Of a DNA stretch of 64,000 bases, positions 33,101 to 41,841 are shown in pieces (the stretch's first letter is position 1; the number at the start of each line of letters is the position of its first letter). Source of the DNA: Lactonifactor sp050944855 (GTDB lineage Bacteria > Bacillota > Clostridia > Lachnospirales > Lachnospiraceae); the NCBI GenBank assembly GCA_050944855.1, contig JBMNRU010000007.1:69378-133377 (forward strand), written 5' to 3'. A program made the translations under genes and the position numbers. The notes beneath the pieces were generated by a model, which was not told the origin of the DNA, ran no database searches, and saw only the letters and a program-made list of their open reading frames with translations.

Positions 33101-34583
33101 ATTTGATATTCCCTTTGAGACCTTTTTGGGATTTAAAGGAGATAAAGAGCCGGATATTGACTTAAACTTCTCCGGAGATTATCAGGGCAAGGCGCACCGT
33201 TACGTGGAGGTTATCTTCGGAAATGGTCAGACTTACAAGGCCGGCACGATTGGTACACTGGCAGATAAGACGGCCTTTGGTTATGTGAAAAATTATTATG
33301 AAGAACGGGGAGAGCGGAAACGTTTCTGTGAGATCAACCGGATTGTGCAGGGATGTACCGGTGTGCGCCGGACCACAGGCCAGCATCCGGGGGGAATCAT
33401 TGTACTCCCCATCGGATGGGACATTGAAGAGTTTACGCCGGTGCAGCATCCGGCGAATGATATGAACAGTGATATCGTGACGACGCATTTTGACTATCAT
33501 TCCATTGACTCTAACCTGCTGAAGCTGGATATTCTGGGACACGATGATCCAACCATGATCCGTATGCTGCAGGATCTGACCGGGCTGGATCCAAGGGAGA
33601 TTCCGCTGGACAGCAAAGAGGTGATGTCTTTATTTAAGAGTACGGAGGCATTGGGTGTTACACCGGAGGAAATCAGAGGAACGCCTTTGGGATGTCTGGG
33701 TATTCCGGAGTTCGGAACGGAATTTGCCATGCAGATGCTAATTGACGCAAAGCCGGTGTCTTTTTCAGATCTGGTGCGGATCGCAGGTCTGTCTCATGGA
33801 ACCGATGTGTGGCTGGGCAATGCGCAGACATTGATTCAGAGCGGAACGGCGACTCTTTCCACCTGTATCTGTACCCGTGATGATATTATGATCTATCTGA
33901 TCAACAAGGGACTGGAGAGCGGCCTGGCCTTTACCATTATGGAGAGCGTGCGTAAGGGAAAAGGGTTAAAACCGGACTGGATTGAAGAAATGAAAGCACA
34001 TGACGTGCCGGATTGGTATATTGAATCCTGTCTGAAGATCAAGTATATGTTCCCCAAGGCACATGCAGCGGCTTATGTTATGATGGGATGGCGAATTGCC
34101 TATTGTAAGATATACTATCCGCTGGCCTATTATGCGGCGTATTTTAGTATCCGTGCCACAGCCTTTTCCTATGAACTGATGTGCCAGGGAAAGGAACGCC
34201 TGGAATTCTATATGGATGATTATAAACGAAGAATGGACAGCCTGAGCAAAAAAGAGCAGGATACGTATAAAGATATGAAGGTTGTGCAGGAAATGTACGC
34301 CAGAGGGTTTGAATTTGTACCCATTGATCTGTATACGGCCAATGCGCATACGTTCCAGATTATTGATGGGAAGTTAATGCCGGCATTGGATACCATAGAA
34401 GGTCTGGGAGCTACGGCAGCGGAGGCGGTAGTCGATGCAGCGGCAGAGGGAAAATTCCTGTCTAAAGACGATTTCCGTATGCGGACAAAGGTCAGCAAGA
34501 CGGTAATTGATTTGATGGATGATCTGAAGCTGTTCGGGGATATACCGAATTCCAATCAGATGTCGTTGATGGATTTTTTGTAG
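30099..34583 (+). CDS. polC: DNA polymerase III PolC-type, catalytic alpha subunit with proofreading
   Basis: A roughly 1494-residue PolC, the replicative polymerase of low-GC Gram-positives. In order: an N-terminal domain, a Lys/Glu-rich linker (about 190-250), an OB domain, a split PHP domain starting 'RVELHCHTKMSDMDG' near 377, a DnaQ-type 3'-5' exonuclease 'VVFDIETTGFSPLKNKIIEIG' near 470 (D and E ligands), the remainder of PHP, and the polymerase core with 'EPDIDLNFSGDYQ' near 1017 and 'GQHPGGIIVLP'. TTG at 30099 is preferred, with GGGAGGAA before it; it overlaps the ispG stop by 10 bp. GTG 30075 is the alternative. Confidence 0.96.
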   Translation: MEIKEFFQVFPQLEVEKQLRDLLETVEVTKVSINPAKDHLRVYIVSTQWIHKNYIYVLEKAIAEQCFPGIAIAVKVIEKFHLSSQYTPENFFECYRSSMYQELKEYSVLLHNVFYTAAVSFPKPDTMHLVLQQSVIAKSKQTELQEYLEKIFCERAGLPFQLEIAYREAKESKTKKNSEMRMLQEAADVVRQSALGGGKKEIPLTEESAEKEKHPEENGEKKALKKRSGEKKKENTKKNFGGDYYNRSVKRSDNPDVLYGRDFDNEPMKLEEITGEMGDVCVRGQIMTVETREIRNEKTIISFSITDFTDSIMIKMFARNEQVEEILEGIQPKAFIKLKGVTTIDRFDSELTIGSVVGIKKIPSFLSVRMDHSPQKRVELHCHTKMSDMDGVSEATELIKRAYQWGHKAIAITDHGVVQAFPEANHCFDAWGGVVPPESDFKVIYGMEAYLVDDLKNMVDNSKGQSLEDPFVVFDIETTGFSPLKNKIIEIGAVKVEKGQITEHFSHFVNPQVPIPFRIEQLTGIGDHMVADAPVIAEILPQFMEFCQGCVMVAHNAEFDMSFIKKNCEELGIEREFTSVDTVAMARFLLPKLNRFKLDTVAKAVGVPLQNHHRAVDDAACTADIFVKFIQILKERGIFQLDQLNEKSVANEEMVKKMPSYHAIILATNDVGRVNLYHLVSDSHLIYYNRRPRVPKSLYLKYQEGLLIGSACEAGELYQAILQGRPETEISRLAEFYDYLEIQPLGNNRFMLRDDKSPVSSEEDLKEINRKIVKLGQDFNKPVVATCDVHFLDPEDEVYRRIIMAGKGFDDADEQAPLYLRTTEEMLEEFAYLGHEKAEEVVITNTNKIADMCEKISPIHKGKCPPIIENSDEMLREICYQKAHEIYGEELPKAVEDRLERELHSIISNGYAVMYMIAQKLVWKSNSDGYLVGSRGSVGSSFAATMSGITEVNPLSPHYYCESCHYSDFDSEEVRAYSGMAGCDMPDKNCPVCGKLLKKEGFDIPFETFLGFKGDKEPDIDLNFSGDYQGKAHRYVEVIFGNGQTYKAGTIGTLADKTAFGYVKNYYEERGERKRFCEINRIVQGCTGVRRTTGQHPGGIIVLPIGWDIEEFTPVQHPANDMNSDIVTTHFDYHSIDSNLLKLDILGHDDPTMIRMLQDLTGLDPREIPLDSKEVMSLFKSTEALGVTPEEIRGTPLGCLGIPEFGTEFAMQMLIDAKPVSFSDLVRIAGLSHGTDVWLGNAQTLIQSGTATLSTCICTRDDIMIYLINKGLESGLAFTIMESVRKGKGLKPDWIEEMKAHDVPDWYIESCLKIKYMFPKAHAAAYVMMGWRIAYCKIYYPLAYYAAYFSIRATAFSYELMCQGKERLEFYMDDYKRRMDSLSKKEQDTYKDMKVVQEMYARGFEFVPIDLYTANAHTFQIIDGKLMPALDTIEGLGATAAEAVVDAAAEGKFLSKDDFRMRTKVSKTVIDLMDDLKLFGDIPNSNQMSLMDFL

Positions 34584-34588
34584 ACAAT

Positions 34589-34646
34589 AAAAAAGAGGAA
34601 GATGTTCTCAAAGTCGTAAAATGACTTGAGGAACATCCTCCTTTTT
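34589..34646. terminator. Bidirectional terminator between polC and the Pce-like gene
   Basis: A long, slightly bulged hairpin. AAAAAGAGGAAGATGTTCTC and the next bases pair with 34623-34646, loop around GTAAAAT, with A and T flanks for the two convergent genes. Confidence 0.8.
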
Positions 34647-34653
34647 GCTGTTG

Positions 34654-37600
34654 TTATGGTATCCATGCTCCGGAAGTATCTACATAGTAACTATCTATGT
34701 AGGTATTGGCGGCCATAGCGCCGCTTGGATACAGGTAATACCAGTGGTTGTTTTTGCTTTGCCAGCCAGTAAGCATGGCGCCGTTTGTATCCAGAAGATA
34801 CCAGTATCCCTGATGGAATTGCCAGTCGGTGAGCATCGCACCGTCATCGCTTAACAGATACCAGGTGCCGCCCAGATTTAGCCAGCCAGTGGCCATAGCG
34901 CCGCTTGGATTCAGATAGTACCAGGTATTGCCCAGGAGGAGCCATTCGGTTTTCATAGCGCCGCTTGCATCCAGATAGTACCAGGTATTGCCCAAGAGGA
35001 GCCATCCGGTTTTCATAGCGCCGCTTGTATCCAGATAGTACCAGGTGCGTCCTAAAAGAAGCCATCCGGTTTTCATATAGCCGCGGCCATCGAAGTAGTA
35101 CCAGGTGCCGTTTACTTCTTCCCATTGACTTGCAGGGTATGTGCCGTCAGCCCTTTGGAGCCACCATCCGGTTTTGTCTTTCGTCCAGGTGGCAGAAGCC
35201 TGATGATCGGGAATCCATTTGCCGGTAACAGGATCGTAGTAACTGGAATTGACCCATCCAGTGAGCATGACACCATTGCCGTCAAACAGGTACCAATCGT
35301 TACCGATTTTTTGGGATCCGGTCACCATATAGCCATTTTTATCAAAATAATAATTGCTGCCATTAATGATTTTAAAAGTTGAGACCGGGTAACTGCCGTC
35401 TTCTGTTTGATACCACCAGCCGCCGGCGTCTTGTCTCCATCCGGGTGTTATGTAATGTTCAATCCATTTGCCGTCTGCGTTAAAGTACTGATTTTTGTTT
35501 TCAATCTTATACCAGCCGTTGCTGAGCATAATACCCAATTTTTTATCAGGGGCAACGATGGAGTCATTCAGATAATACCAGTTATCCCCGCTTTGTACCC
35601 AGCCAATGGTCATCGCTCCGGTATCTGAGAAATAGTACCATTCTCCTTCCAGTTGCTTCCATCCTGTAAGGGCGCTGCCCAGAGGGGCCTCGGTATCGTT
35701 ATCAGGATTCAGGTAATACCAGCTGTTTCCGATATACTGCCATCCGGTGAGCATAAGGCCGGAGGAGTCGCAGTAGTACCAATGACCGTTATGGTCGATC
35801 CAATCAGTCTGCATGATGCCTCTGTCATCGAAATAATACCACTCTCCGGGAGTTACTTCATACCAGTGTTTGGCTGTAGCGCCTCCATCTGTGAGATAGT
35901 AATAGTTTCCGTTTTCCTGCATCCAGGTTTTTGTAACAGGATAAGGACTATTCTGGAAGTAGAACCAGCGCTTGTCTTTGTCACTGTCTTCGATCCATCC
36001 ATGTACCGTATACTGTACCCAGCCGTTCGTGGCAGTCAGTACACCGTTTTTAAGGTAATAGCCTGCCTGCTGGTAGTCGGAATAGGCAATATTGCTTAGA
36101 GCCGGTACCTGGGCGGTTACCGTATCCAGAGAAATGGTGACGGCATTACATACAGAGGCGTACCAGGTTGTAGCGTAAAGCTTACAGGGATTTCCGAAAT
36201 TGCCTTCCAGCATTTGTTTTAAATTGGAATAAGCCCCGCCCATTGTTTCAGAATAAGAAAGATCTACAATATGATTAACACTTCCTGTGAGCACGGCAAT
36301 GCTGGGATGCATCGCTTTCAGGTAATTGTAAGTATTGGAACCGTAAAAACCGTGATGTCCTAATTTTAATACATCCACACCGGTAGAAGCGAAACGTTTG
36401 GCAAGACGGCTCTCATCATAGCCGGTATCCATCCCGGTTGCCGGATCAATATAGCCATCCGCAAAATTGTTAATATCTCCGCTTAAAAAAGCGGTTTTTC
36501 CGTTGGCAGAAGTTACTAAAACTCCAAGGCTGTTATGGTTGGCATCAGGAACTGCATGGAGTGTATCTTCATAATTCATAATTTCAATGGTAGCGCTGCC
36601 CAGGGTAAAAGAAGGGTTACCGGCGCCTGTATCGTTAACTGATTCATAAGGGCTTACTTTCGAAAAGGCTCCCCGCAGAGAAATCGGTGTTTCAATATCC
36701 GGCCGGCTTTCCAGAAATTCTTCCAGGATGGAAGGATCTACTACATCTTCGCTGTCAGGCGCAGTGTAAGGAAGATTGTCTTTCTGCGCAGCATAAGTGT
36801 TGTCTGTATTTTCTTCATTAACAGAAAAAACAAAGGTCTGAGAAAATAGAGCTGCCTCAGGTTCGTCTGATAAAGTAATGAGCAAAGTGTAAGGATCAGA
36901 ACCGGGAATTACGGTATAACCATCCGGGAGATCCTTTACGGAAACACTACAGGTGTTTTGATAATCAATCATCTTTCCGTCATCGGTTCGTTTGGGCAGG
37001 TCAGTGAACGAATAAGTCCATTGATTTTCTTCCATTGTTGTTTGGCAGGTAGAGATGACAGCGCTGGTGGAGTTATCCAAAAGCTCCAATGTCAGCGATT
37101 CCGGACGGGTCTGTCCCTGATTTTCATCGTCTTCCCAGACAATGGTACCGTCTATTTTTACTGTTGCCGGGTCTACAGGAGCATCTTTATGGAAAGTTTG
37201 AATGATTGTGGCATCCACTTCATCCGCCGCTTTTATAATATTATTATAAACCACCTGGTTATCCCAGAGTGCGGCAGGATTTGTGATATATTTGTCATCA
37301 TATTTCTGGATATACACTCTGGCGGGTTTGAATTCCCGGATGATCTCATCTGCGGAACCAATATGGTCACTGTGAGCATGAGTGCCAATATAGAAAATAA
37401 AATTGTCGGAAGTTACTCCCTTGCTTTTTAAAAACCGTATTACCTGTTTTTCATATCCAATACCCTGAGAGACAATGCCATTGGTACTGCTTACAGGTCC
37501 ATCCGTGTCTTCTCCGGAATCAATCATGCCGAATGCGGTGTTGCCGGAACTATCTGTACTTTCCACTAAAATGGCATCGTTATTATCATCAATGGTTATA

Positions 37601-37722
37601 AAATGAATCAGAGTCCGGGAAGCAGAAGCTGCCTGAATCTGTTGTGTTCCGGAAAATAAAATACCGGAGAAAAGAATGCCTGCGTATAAAAGACAGGATA
37701 AAAGTTTTTTTGTTTTATGCAT
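34654..37722 (-). CDS. Secreted Pce-like phosphorylcholine esterase with Cna-B insert and choline-binding repeats
   Basis: A 1022-residue exported protein. A signal peptide (1-32) is followed by a metallo-beta-lactamase domain: 'IHFITIDDNNDAILVES', 'FGMIDSGED', metal motif 'THAHSDHIG' (His115, His117, Asp119, His120), 'FLSGDINN' (Asp416) and 'LKLGHHGFYG'. Local sequence such as 'ITNPAALWDNQVVYN' resembles pneumococcal Pce (CbpE), which removes phosphocholine from teichoic acid. Residues about 188-286 look like a Cna-B domain ('VWEDDENQGQTRPESLTLEL', 'WTYSFTDLPK') inserted between the two halves. From about 570 on are many choline-binding-type repeats. Start 37722 is chosen for the GGGGTG before it. 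Divergent from licD. Confidence 0.85.
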   Translation of the reverse strand: MHKTKKLLSCLLYAGILFSGILFSGTQQIQAASASRTLIHFITIDDNNDAILVESTDSSGNTAFGMIDSGEDTDGPVSSTNGIVSQGIGYEKQVIRFLKSKGVTSDNFIFYIGTHAHSDHIGSADEIIREFKPARVYIQKYDDKYITNPAALWDNQVVYNNIIKAADEVDATIIQTFHKDAPVDPATVKIDGTIVWEDDENQGQTRPESLTLELLDNSTSAVISTCQTTMEENQWTYSFTDLPKRTDDGKMIDYQNTCSVSVKDLPDGYTVIPGSDPYTLLITLSDEPEAALFSQTFVFSVNEENTDNTYAAQKDNLPYTAPDSEDVVDPSILEEFLESRPDIETPISLRGAFSKVSPYESVNDTGAGNPSFTLGSATIEIMNYEDTLHAVPDANHNSLGVLVTSANGKTAFLSGDINNFADGYIDPATGMDTGYDESRLAKRFASTGVDVLKLGHHGFYGSNTYNYLKAMHPSIAVLTGSVNHIVDLSYSETMGGAYSNLKQMLEGNFGNPCKLYATTWYASVCNAVTISLDTVTAQVPALSNIAYSDYQQAGYYLKNGVLTATNGWVQYTVHGWIEDSDKDKRWFYFQNSPYPVTKTWMQENGNYYYLTDGGATAKHWYEVTPGEWYYFDDRGIMQTDWIDHNGHWYYCDSSGLMLTGWQYIGNSWYYLNPDNDTEAPLGSALTGWKQLEGEWYYFSDTGAMTIGWVQSGDNWYYLNDSIVAPDKKLGIMLSNGWYKIENKNQYFNADGKWIEHYITPGWRQDAGGWWYQTEDGSYPVSTFKIINGSNYYFDKNGYMVTGSQKIGNDWYLFDGNGVMLTGWVNSSYYDPVTGKWIPDHQASATWTKDKTGWWLQRADGTYPASQWEEVNGTWYYFDGRGYMKTGWLLLGRTWYYLDTSGAMKTGWLLLGNTWYYLDASGAMKTEWLLLGNTWYYLNPSGAMATGWLNLGGTWYLLSDDGAMLTDWQFHQGYWYLLDTNGAMLTGWQSKNNHWYYLYPSGAMAANTYIDSYYVDTSGAWIP

Positions 37723-37856
37723 ACGTATACACCCCATCATATTATTTTAACATTTTTCCATAACAGTATAGCAGGATATCGAATAAAAATAAACAGGAAA
37801 ATGTGTATGAACGTTTTAGTGTTTTTGCGGGCCGCATGGAATTTTGTGGGGAATAC

Positions 37857-37885
37857 TTGTATTGTTATAGAAAAAATGCTATGAT
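37857..37885 (+). promoter_or_regulatory. Sigma-A promoter of the licD operon
   Basis: TTGTAT (37857-37862), 17 bases, TATGAT (37880-37885), 25 bases before the licD start. Confidence 0.65.
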
Positions 37886-37910
37886 AATATGACGAGTTTT
37901 GAGGTGAAAA

Positions 37911-38774
37911 ATGCAGAAAAAACAATATGATGACCATATTTTACAAAAACTAAAAAAGACGGAATTAGATATATTAAAAGATTTTATCTCTATATGCAGG
38001 AAATACGATCTGCCCTATTTTGCCACAGGCGGAACTGCCATCGGTGCATTGCGTCATCAGGGCTTTATTCCATGGGATGATGATATTGATGTCTGTATGC
38101 TGCGGGAGGATTATGACCGGTTTATGGAAGTTGCCCCCAGAGAAATGGGGGATCGGTATCTTTTTATGACAACAGAGACGGAAAAAAAGTATCCGCTGAT
38201 GTTTGGCAAGATGGTAAAACGGAATACCCGTTTTGTGGAAGATGCCTATCAGCAGACGGAATATCCATTGGGGATTTTCATTGACATTTTTCCTTATGAT
38301 AAGACACCGGAAGATGAAACCTTGCGCAGAAAATGGCAGAAGAAGACATGGAGGATTGCCAGGATTCATGTGCTGACACTCATTCCCAATCCCAAATTGC
38401 CTGAGGGAACCGGCAGGATTAAAAAAGCAATCCTGCAGAGTGCCTGCAGATGTGCACACTATTTATTAAAGCTGTGCAGGATTGATGCAAAAAAAACTGC
38501 TTCCTGGTATCTGAAATGGGCCACAAGCTGTCCGGAACCGGAATCAGATCTGTATATTGACTATTCCTATCTGACCGGAGAAAATCTGATGATTCGAAAG
38601 AAAGAAGCATTTCCCACGATGGAAGTGCCTTTTGAGGATACTACAGTTTCAGTTGTAAAGAATTATGATGCATTTCTGCGGCCGGAGTACGGGGATTATA
38701 TGCAGCTGCCGCCGGAAGAAGAACGGCATAATCATTATGCGGCGTATATTGATTTTGGGGAGGAATCATCGTGA
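37911..38774 (+). CDS. licD: LicD family phosphotransferase
   Basis: A 287-residue LicD protein. The nucleotidyltransferase-fold core 'YFATGGTAIGALRHQGFIPWDDDIDV' by parts (residues 36-61) holds the DDD metal motif. Family members transfer phosphocholine from CDP-choline to teichoic acids or glycans, or other phospho-groups such as ribitol-P in fukutin relatives. With a Pce-like esterase divergent at 188 bp and choline-binding-repeat proteins nearby, a phosphocholine role is the best inference. No licA, licB or licC (choline uptake and activation) is in the window. GAGG precedes the ATG. The stop overlaps the GTG of the next gene by 4 bp. Confidence 0.9.
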   Translation: MQKKQYDDHILQKLKKTELDILKDFISICRKYDLPYFATGGTAIGALRHQGFIPWDDDIDVCMLREDYDRFMEVAPREMGDRYLFMTTETEKKYPLMFGKMVKRNTRFVEDAYQQTEYPLGIFIDIFPYDKTPEDETLRRKWQKKTWRIARIHVLTLIPNPKLPEGTGRIKKAILQSACRCAHYLLKLCRIDAKKTASWYLKWATSCPEPESDLYIDYSYLTGENLMIRKKEAFPTMEVPFEDTTVSVVKNYDAFLRPEYGDYMQLPPEEERHNHYAAYIDFGEESS

Positions 38775-39757
38775 ATATTTTTTATACAACGGATGAAAGG
38801 TTTGTAGGGAAAATAGCAGCCAGTATCTGTTCTGTGTTTGAGAATAACCGGGATATGGAACAGATTACGGTTTATATCATTTGCCAGGAGGTTTCTGCTG
38901 ACAGCAAACAAAAGTTTGTAAGCCTGGGGGAACAGTATAACCGTTCAGTTCAGGTGATTGATTTAAAACCGTTGGATCAGTATTTTGATTTTTCTTTTGA
39001 TACGAATGGCTGGGCGCCTATTGTCTTAGCGAGACTGCTTGTGGGCAAACTGCTTCCGGAATCCGTGGAAAGAGTATTGTATATGGATGGCGATACTGTC
39101 AATATTGGAAGTCTGCAGAAATTGTGGAATACAGACCTTCATGGGAAGGTTTTGGGAGCATGTATCGAGGCTACCATTGACGAAGAGAGAAAGAGAAGTC
39201 TTGATATGGAAGGCTATCCTTATATTAATGCGGGAGTATTATTGTTTGACCTGAAAAAGTGGCGAGAAGAACAGTGGGGAGAACAAATAATTGCGTATTA
39301 CCGGGAACATTTTGGCAGACTTTTTGCAAATGATCAGGATGCAATAAACGGAGCATTAAAGGATGAGATTTACTATTTAGAACCGAAGTATAATTTCTAT
39401 AATATTTATTGGTTTTATCCTTATAGAGTGTTAAAAAAGCTAATGGGCCAGACTTACTATTACAGCAGGGATGTGGTGGGAGAATCCATTCAGAATCCGG
39501 CTATTATCCATTATCTGGGCGAAGAACGTCCCTGGAGAAAAGGAAATACACATAAGTTTCGTTCTCATTATGAAAAGTATCACGATATGACCCCCTGGAA
39601 GGATGAGCCGCTGGAAGAGGGATGGAAATTGTACTTTATCTGCTGGAATATTTTTAATAAGGTAATGATTCCATTTCCTATGTTAAGATATCAGATTATC
39701 AATCGGCTGATTCCGGTATTTATGAAATGGAGAAAACGGCAGCTTTCAAAGAAATAG
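38771..39757 (+). CDS. Glycosyltransferase family 8 protein
   Basis: A 328-residue GT8 (LgtC-like) enzyme. It starts 'NIFYTTDERFVGKIAASICS', and the metal/nucleotide DxD motif is 'YMDGDTV' (Asp106-Asp108). 'YINAGVLLFDLKKWR' and 'FANDQDAINGAL' follow, both strong GT8 marks. It probably adds galactose or glucose to the growing surface glycan at the cytoplasmic face; the C-terminal basic and hydrophobic stretch may attach to the membrane. The start is GTG, overlapping the licD stop (GTGA), with GAGG eleven bases upstream. This coupling ties it to the phosphodiester-transfer step. Confidence 0.92.
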   Translation: MNIFYTTDERFVGKIAASICSVFENNRDMEQITVYIICQEVSADSKQKFVSLGEQYNRSVQVIDLKPLDQYFDFSFDTNGWAPIVLARLLVGKLLPESVERVLYMDGDTVNIGSLQKLWNTDLHGKVLGACIEATIDEERKRSLDMEGYPYINAGVLLFDLKKWREEQWGEQIIAYYREHFGRLFANDQDAINGALKDEIYYLEPKYNFYNIYWFYPYRVLKKLMGQTYYYSRDVVGESIQNPAIIHYLGEERPWRKGNTHKFRSHYEKYHDMTPWKDEPLEEGWKLYFICWNIFNKVMIPFPMLRYQIINRLIPVFMKWRKRQLSKK

Positions 39758-39763
39758 TAAGTG

Positions 39764-41008
39764 ATGAATTCTATGAACGAAAAAAAATTATCGATACAAT
39801 CTAGCATTATGTGGAACTCCATAGGAAGTATTTTCTATCTGGGATGTCAGTGGCTGATTACCGTGATCGTAGTCTGGATATCCGGACTGGAAGATGCGGG
39901 AATGCTGACGCTTGCTATGTCTGTTTCTAACATATGGTATAGTGTAGCTGTGTACGGCATGAGAAATTATCAGGTGTCGGATACACAGAATACGTTTGCC
40001 GCGGATAGTTACTTTTTAAGTCGTATAGTGACCTCCGCCATAGCTTTTGCCGGATGTGGGATCTATATCTTCATCATAGCCTATGATCCGGTGCAGAAAA
40101 TCTGCATTATTTTGTATTTTATATATAAACTTTCCGAAGCCTTTTTTGATGTATATGCAGGAGTTTATCAAAAGGAATGGCGTCTGGATTATGCCGGAAA
40201 GTCTATGATGATCCGGGGCGTGTTGACCATCAGCAGTTTTGTGGTAGTGTTAAAGTGTACAGGCAGTATGGCGTTAACTTTTGTCTGTATGGCAGTTACC
40301 TGTATTCTTTCACTGCTGTGTTATGATATACCAAGAGTAAATCGACTGTGCAGCATGAGGTTTACATCAGAAAAGAAGAAAGTTTTTACGCTGCTGAAGA
40401 TTTGTTTTCCGCTTTTGGTGTATACACTGTTGTCTTCCGCGATCGGAACCATTCCCCGGCTGTACCTGGAACGTATGCTGGGTGCGTATAAACTGGGAAT
40501 CTATGGCTCTGTCGCTACCCCTACGCTGATCATACAGATGGGTGCCACTTATATTTTTAATCCGTTTGTTACTGTATTTGCAGAGCGGTATGCACGAAAG
40601 GAAAAAGAAAAGTTTTTATCCGTATTCTGGAAGTGCATGGGAACGGTGGGCCTTATTGCCGTGGCAGCTGTAATCGTAAGTGAACTGCTGGGACATTGGG
40701 GGCTGCAGTTATTGTATGGAGAAAGTGTTGCTGCACATGTGGAATTATTAACTCCTCTGGTAATCTGTACGATTTTGACAGCTTTTGCCTGGTTTTTGTG
40801 CGGAGTATTGACAGTAACACGGGACTTTAAAGGATTAGTATTAGGAAATCTGAGTGCCGTTATTGTGGCAGCTGTATCTTCATGGAGTTTGATACAGAGA
40901 TGGGATATGCAGGGAGCAAGTGTTGCTCTCGGGCTTGCTACCATAACAGAGATTATAATTTTGTGTGCTTTTTTATATAAAAGTGTAAAAAAACAATTTT
41001 CATTATAA
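39764..41008 (+). CDS. Polysaccharide flippase-like membrane protein (MATE/MOP superfamily)
   Basis: A protein of about 414 residues with around twelve hydrophobic helices, beginning 'SIMWNSIGSIFYLGCQWL'. The spacing of helices and 'RLYLERMLGAYKLGIYG' resemble Wzx-type lipid-linked glycan exporters. It would move the lipid-linked product of this cluster across the membrane. A second, different Wzx is in the next cluster, which suggests two separate glycans. The start is uncertain: ATG 39764 or ATG 39773, neither with a strong ribosome-binding site; it begins 6 bp after the GT8 stop. Confidence 0.85.
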   Translation: MNSMNEKKLSIQSSIMWNSIGSIFYLGCQWLITVIVVWISGLEDAGMLTLAMSVSNIWYSVAVYGMRNYQVSDTQNTFAADSYFLSRIVTSAIAFAGCGIYIFIIAYDPVQKICIILYFIYKLSEAFFDVYAGVYQKEWRLDYAGKSMMIRGVLTISSFVVVLKCTGSMALTFVCMAVTCILSLLCYDIPRVNRLCSMRFTSEKKKVFTLLKICFPLLVYTLLSSAIGTIPRLYLERMLGAYKLGIYGSVATPTLIIQMGATYIFNPFVTVFAERYARKEKEKFLSVFWKCMGTVGLIAVAAVIVSELLGHWGLQLLYGESVAAHVELLTPLVICTILTAFAWFLCGVLTVTRDFKGLVLGNLSAVIVAAVSSWSLIQRWDMQGASVALGLATITEIIILCAFLYKSVKKQFSL

Positions 41009-41036
41009 AAACAAGGCGTAAAAGGAAGGGATAGCT

Positions 41037-41840
41037 ATGGGATTTTGGCATGACCACACATTTGTAATATGTGCATATAAAGAGAGTCCATATCTGGAAG
41101 AGTGTATTCATTCTTTACTGCAGCAGAGTACCGGCAGTAAGATTATTATGGTGACATCTACGCCTAATGAGTATATAGAAAGTATAGCGAAAAAACACCA
41201 GATTGCACTTTATGTTAATCGGGAGGACAAAGGAATTGCACAGGATTGGAATTTTGGATATACCTGTGCCAGTACACCTTATGTTACCATTGCACATCAG
41301 GATGATATTTACTACCCTCAATATCTGGAAGAGATCAGGAAACGTGTCAGAATGGGACAGCAGCCGCTGATCTTATTTACAGACTATCATGAGGTAAGAA
41401 ATGGTAGTATTACCAAAAGAAATAAATTGCTGACGTTGAAGAGGATTATGCTGTTTCCCATGAGGATCAGAAGAATGCAGAGCAGTATCTGGATGCGCCG
41501 CCGCATTCTGTCTTTAGGAAATGCAATTAGTTGTCCCACTGTGACGTATTATAAAAATAATCTTTCCAATCCACTGTTCCGTGTAGGTATGCGTTGTTCT
41601 TTGGATTGGGAGACTTGGGAAGCACTTTCCCGAAAAAAAGGTGACTTTATGTACATCGCTAAACCTCTCATGGCACATCGTATCCATGAAGGTTCTGAGA
41701 CGTCTGCCATTTTGGAAGAGAATCTGCGGGTGCAGGAGGATTACGAGATGTTTTGTAAATTCTGGCCGAAACCTATTGCAAAAATATTGGTTCGATTCTA
41801 TTCTAACAGCGAAAAATCAAATGCATTAAGAGGAAAATGA
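41037..41840 (+). CDS. Glycosyltransferase family 2 protein
   Basis: A 267-residue GT2 enzyme. The N-terminal GT-A fold shows 'FVICAYKESPYLEECIHSLL', 'NREDKGIAQDWNFG' and the metal-binding 'IAHQDDIYYPQYLEE'. The C-terminal half has many arginines ('MRIRRMQSSIWMRRR') and probably sits at the membrane. The donor and acceptor sugars cannot be read from sequence. AAGGAAGGG precedes the ATG. It is separated by one base from the next gene, which is also GT2 but of a different subfamily. Confidence 0.88.
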   Translation: MGFWHDHTFVICAYKESPYLEECIHSLLQQSTGSKIIMVTSTPNEYIESIAKKHQIALYVNREDKGIAQDWNFGYTCASTPYVTIAHQDDIYYPQYLEEIRKRVRMGQQPLILFTDYHEVRNGSITKRNKLLTLKRIMLFPMRIRRMQSSIWMRRRILSLGNAISCPTVTYYKNNLSNPLFRVGMRCSLDWETWEALSRKKGDFMYIAKPLMAHRIHEGSETSAILEENLRVQEDYEMFCKFWPKPIAKILVRFYSNSEKSNALRGK

Positions 41841-41841
41841 T

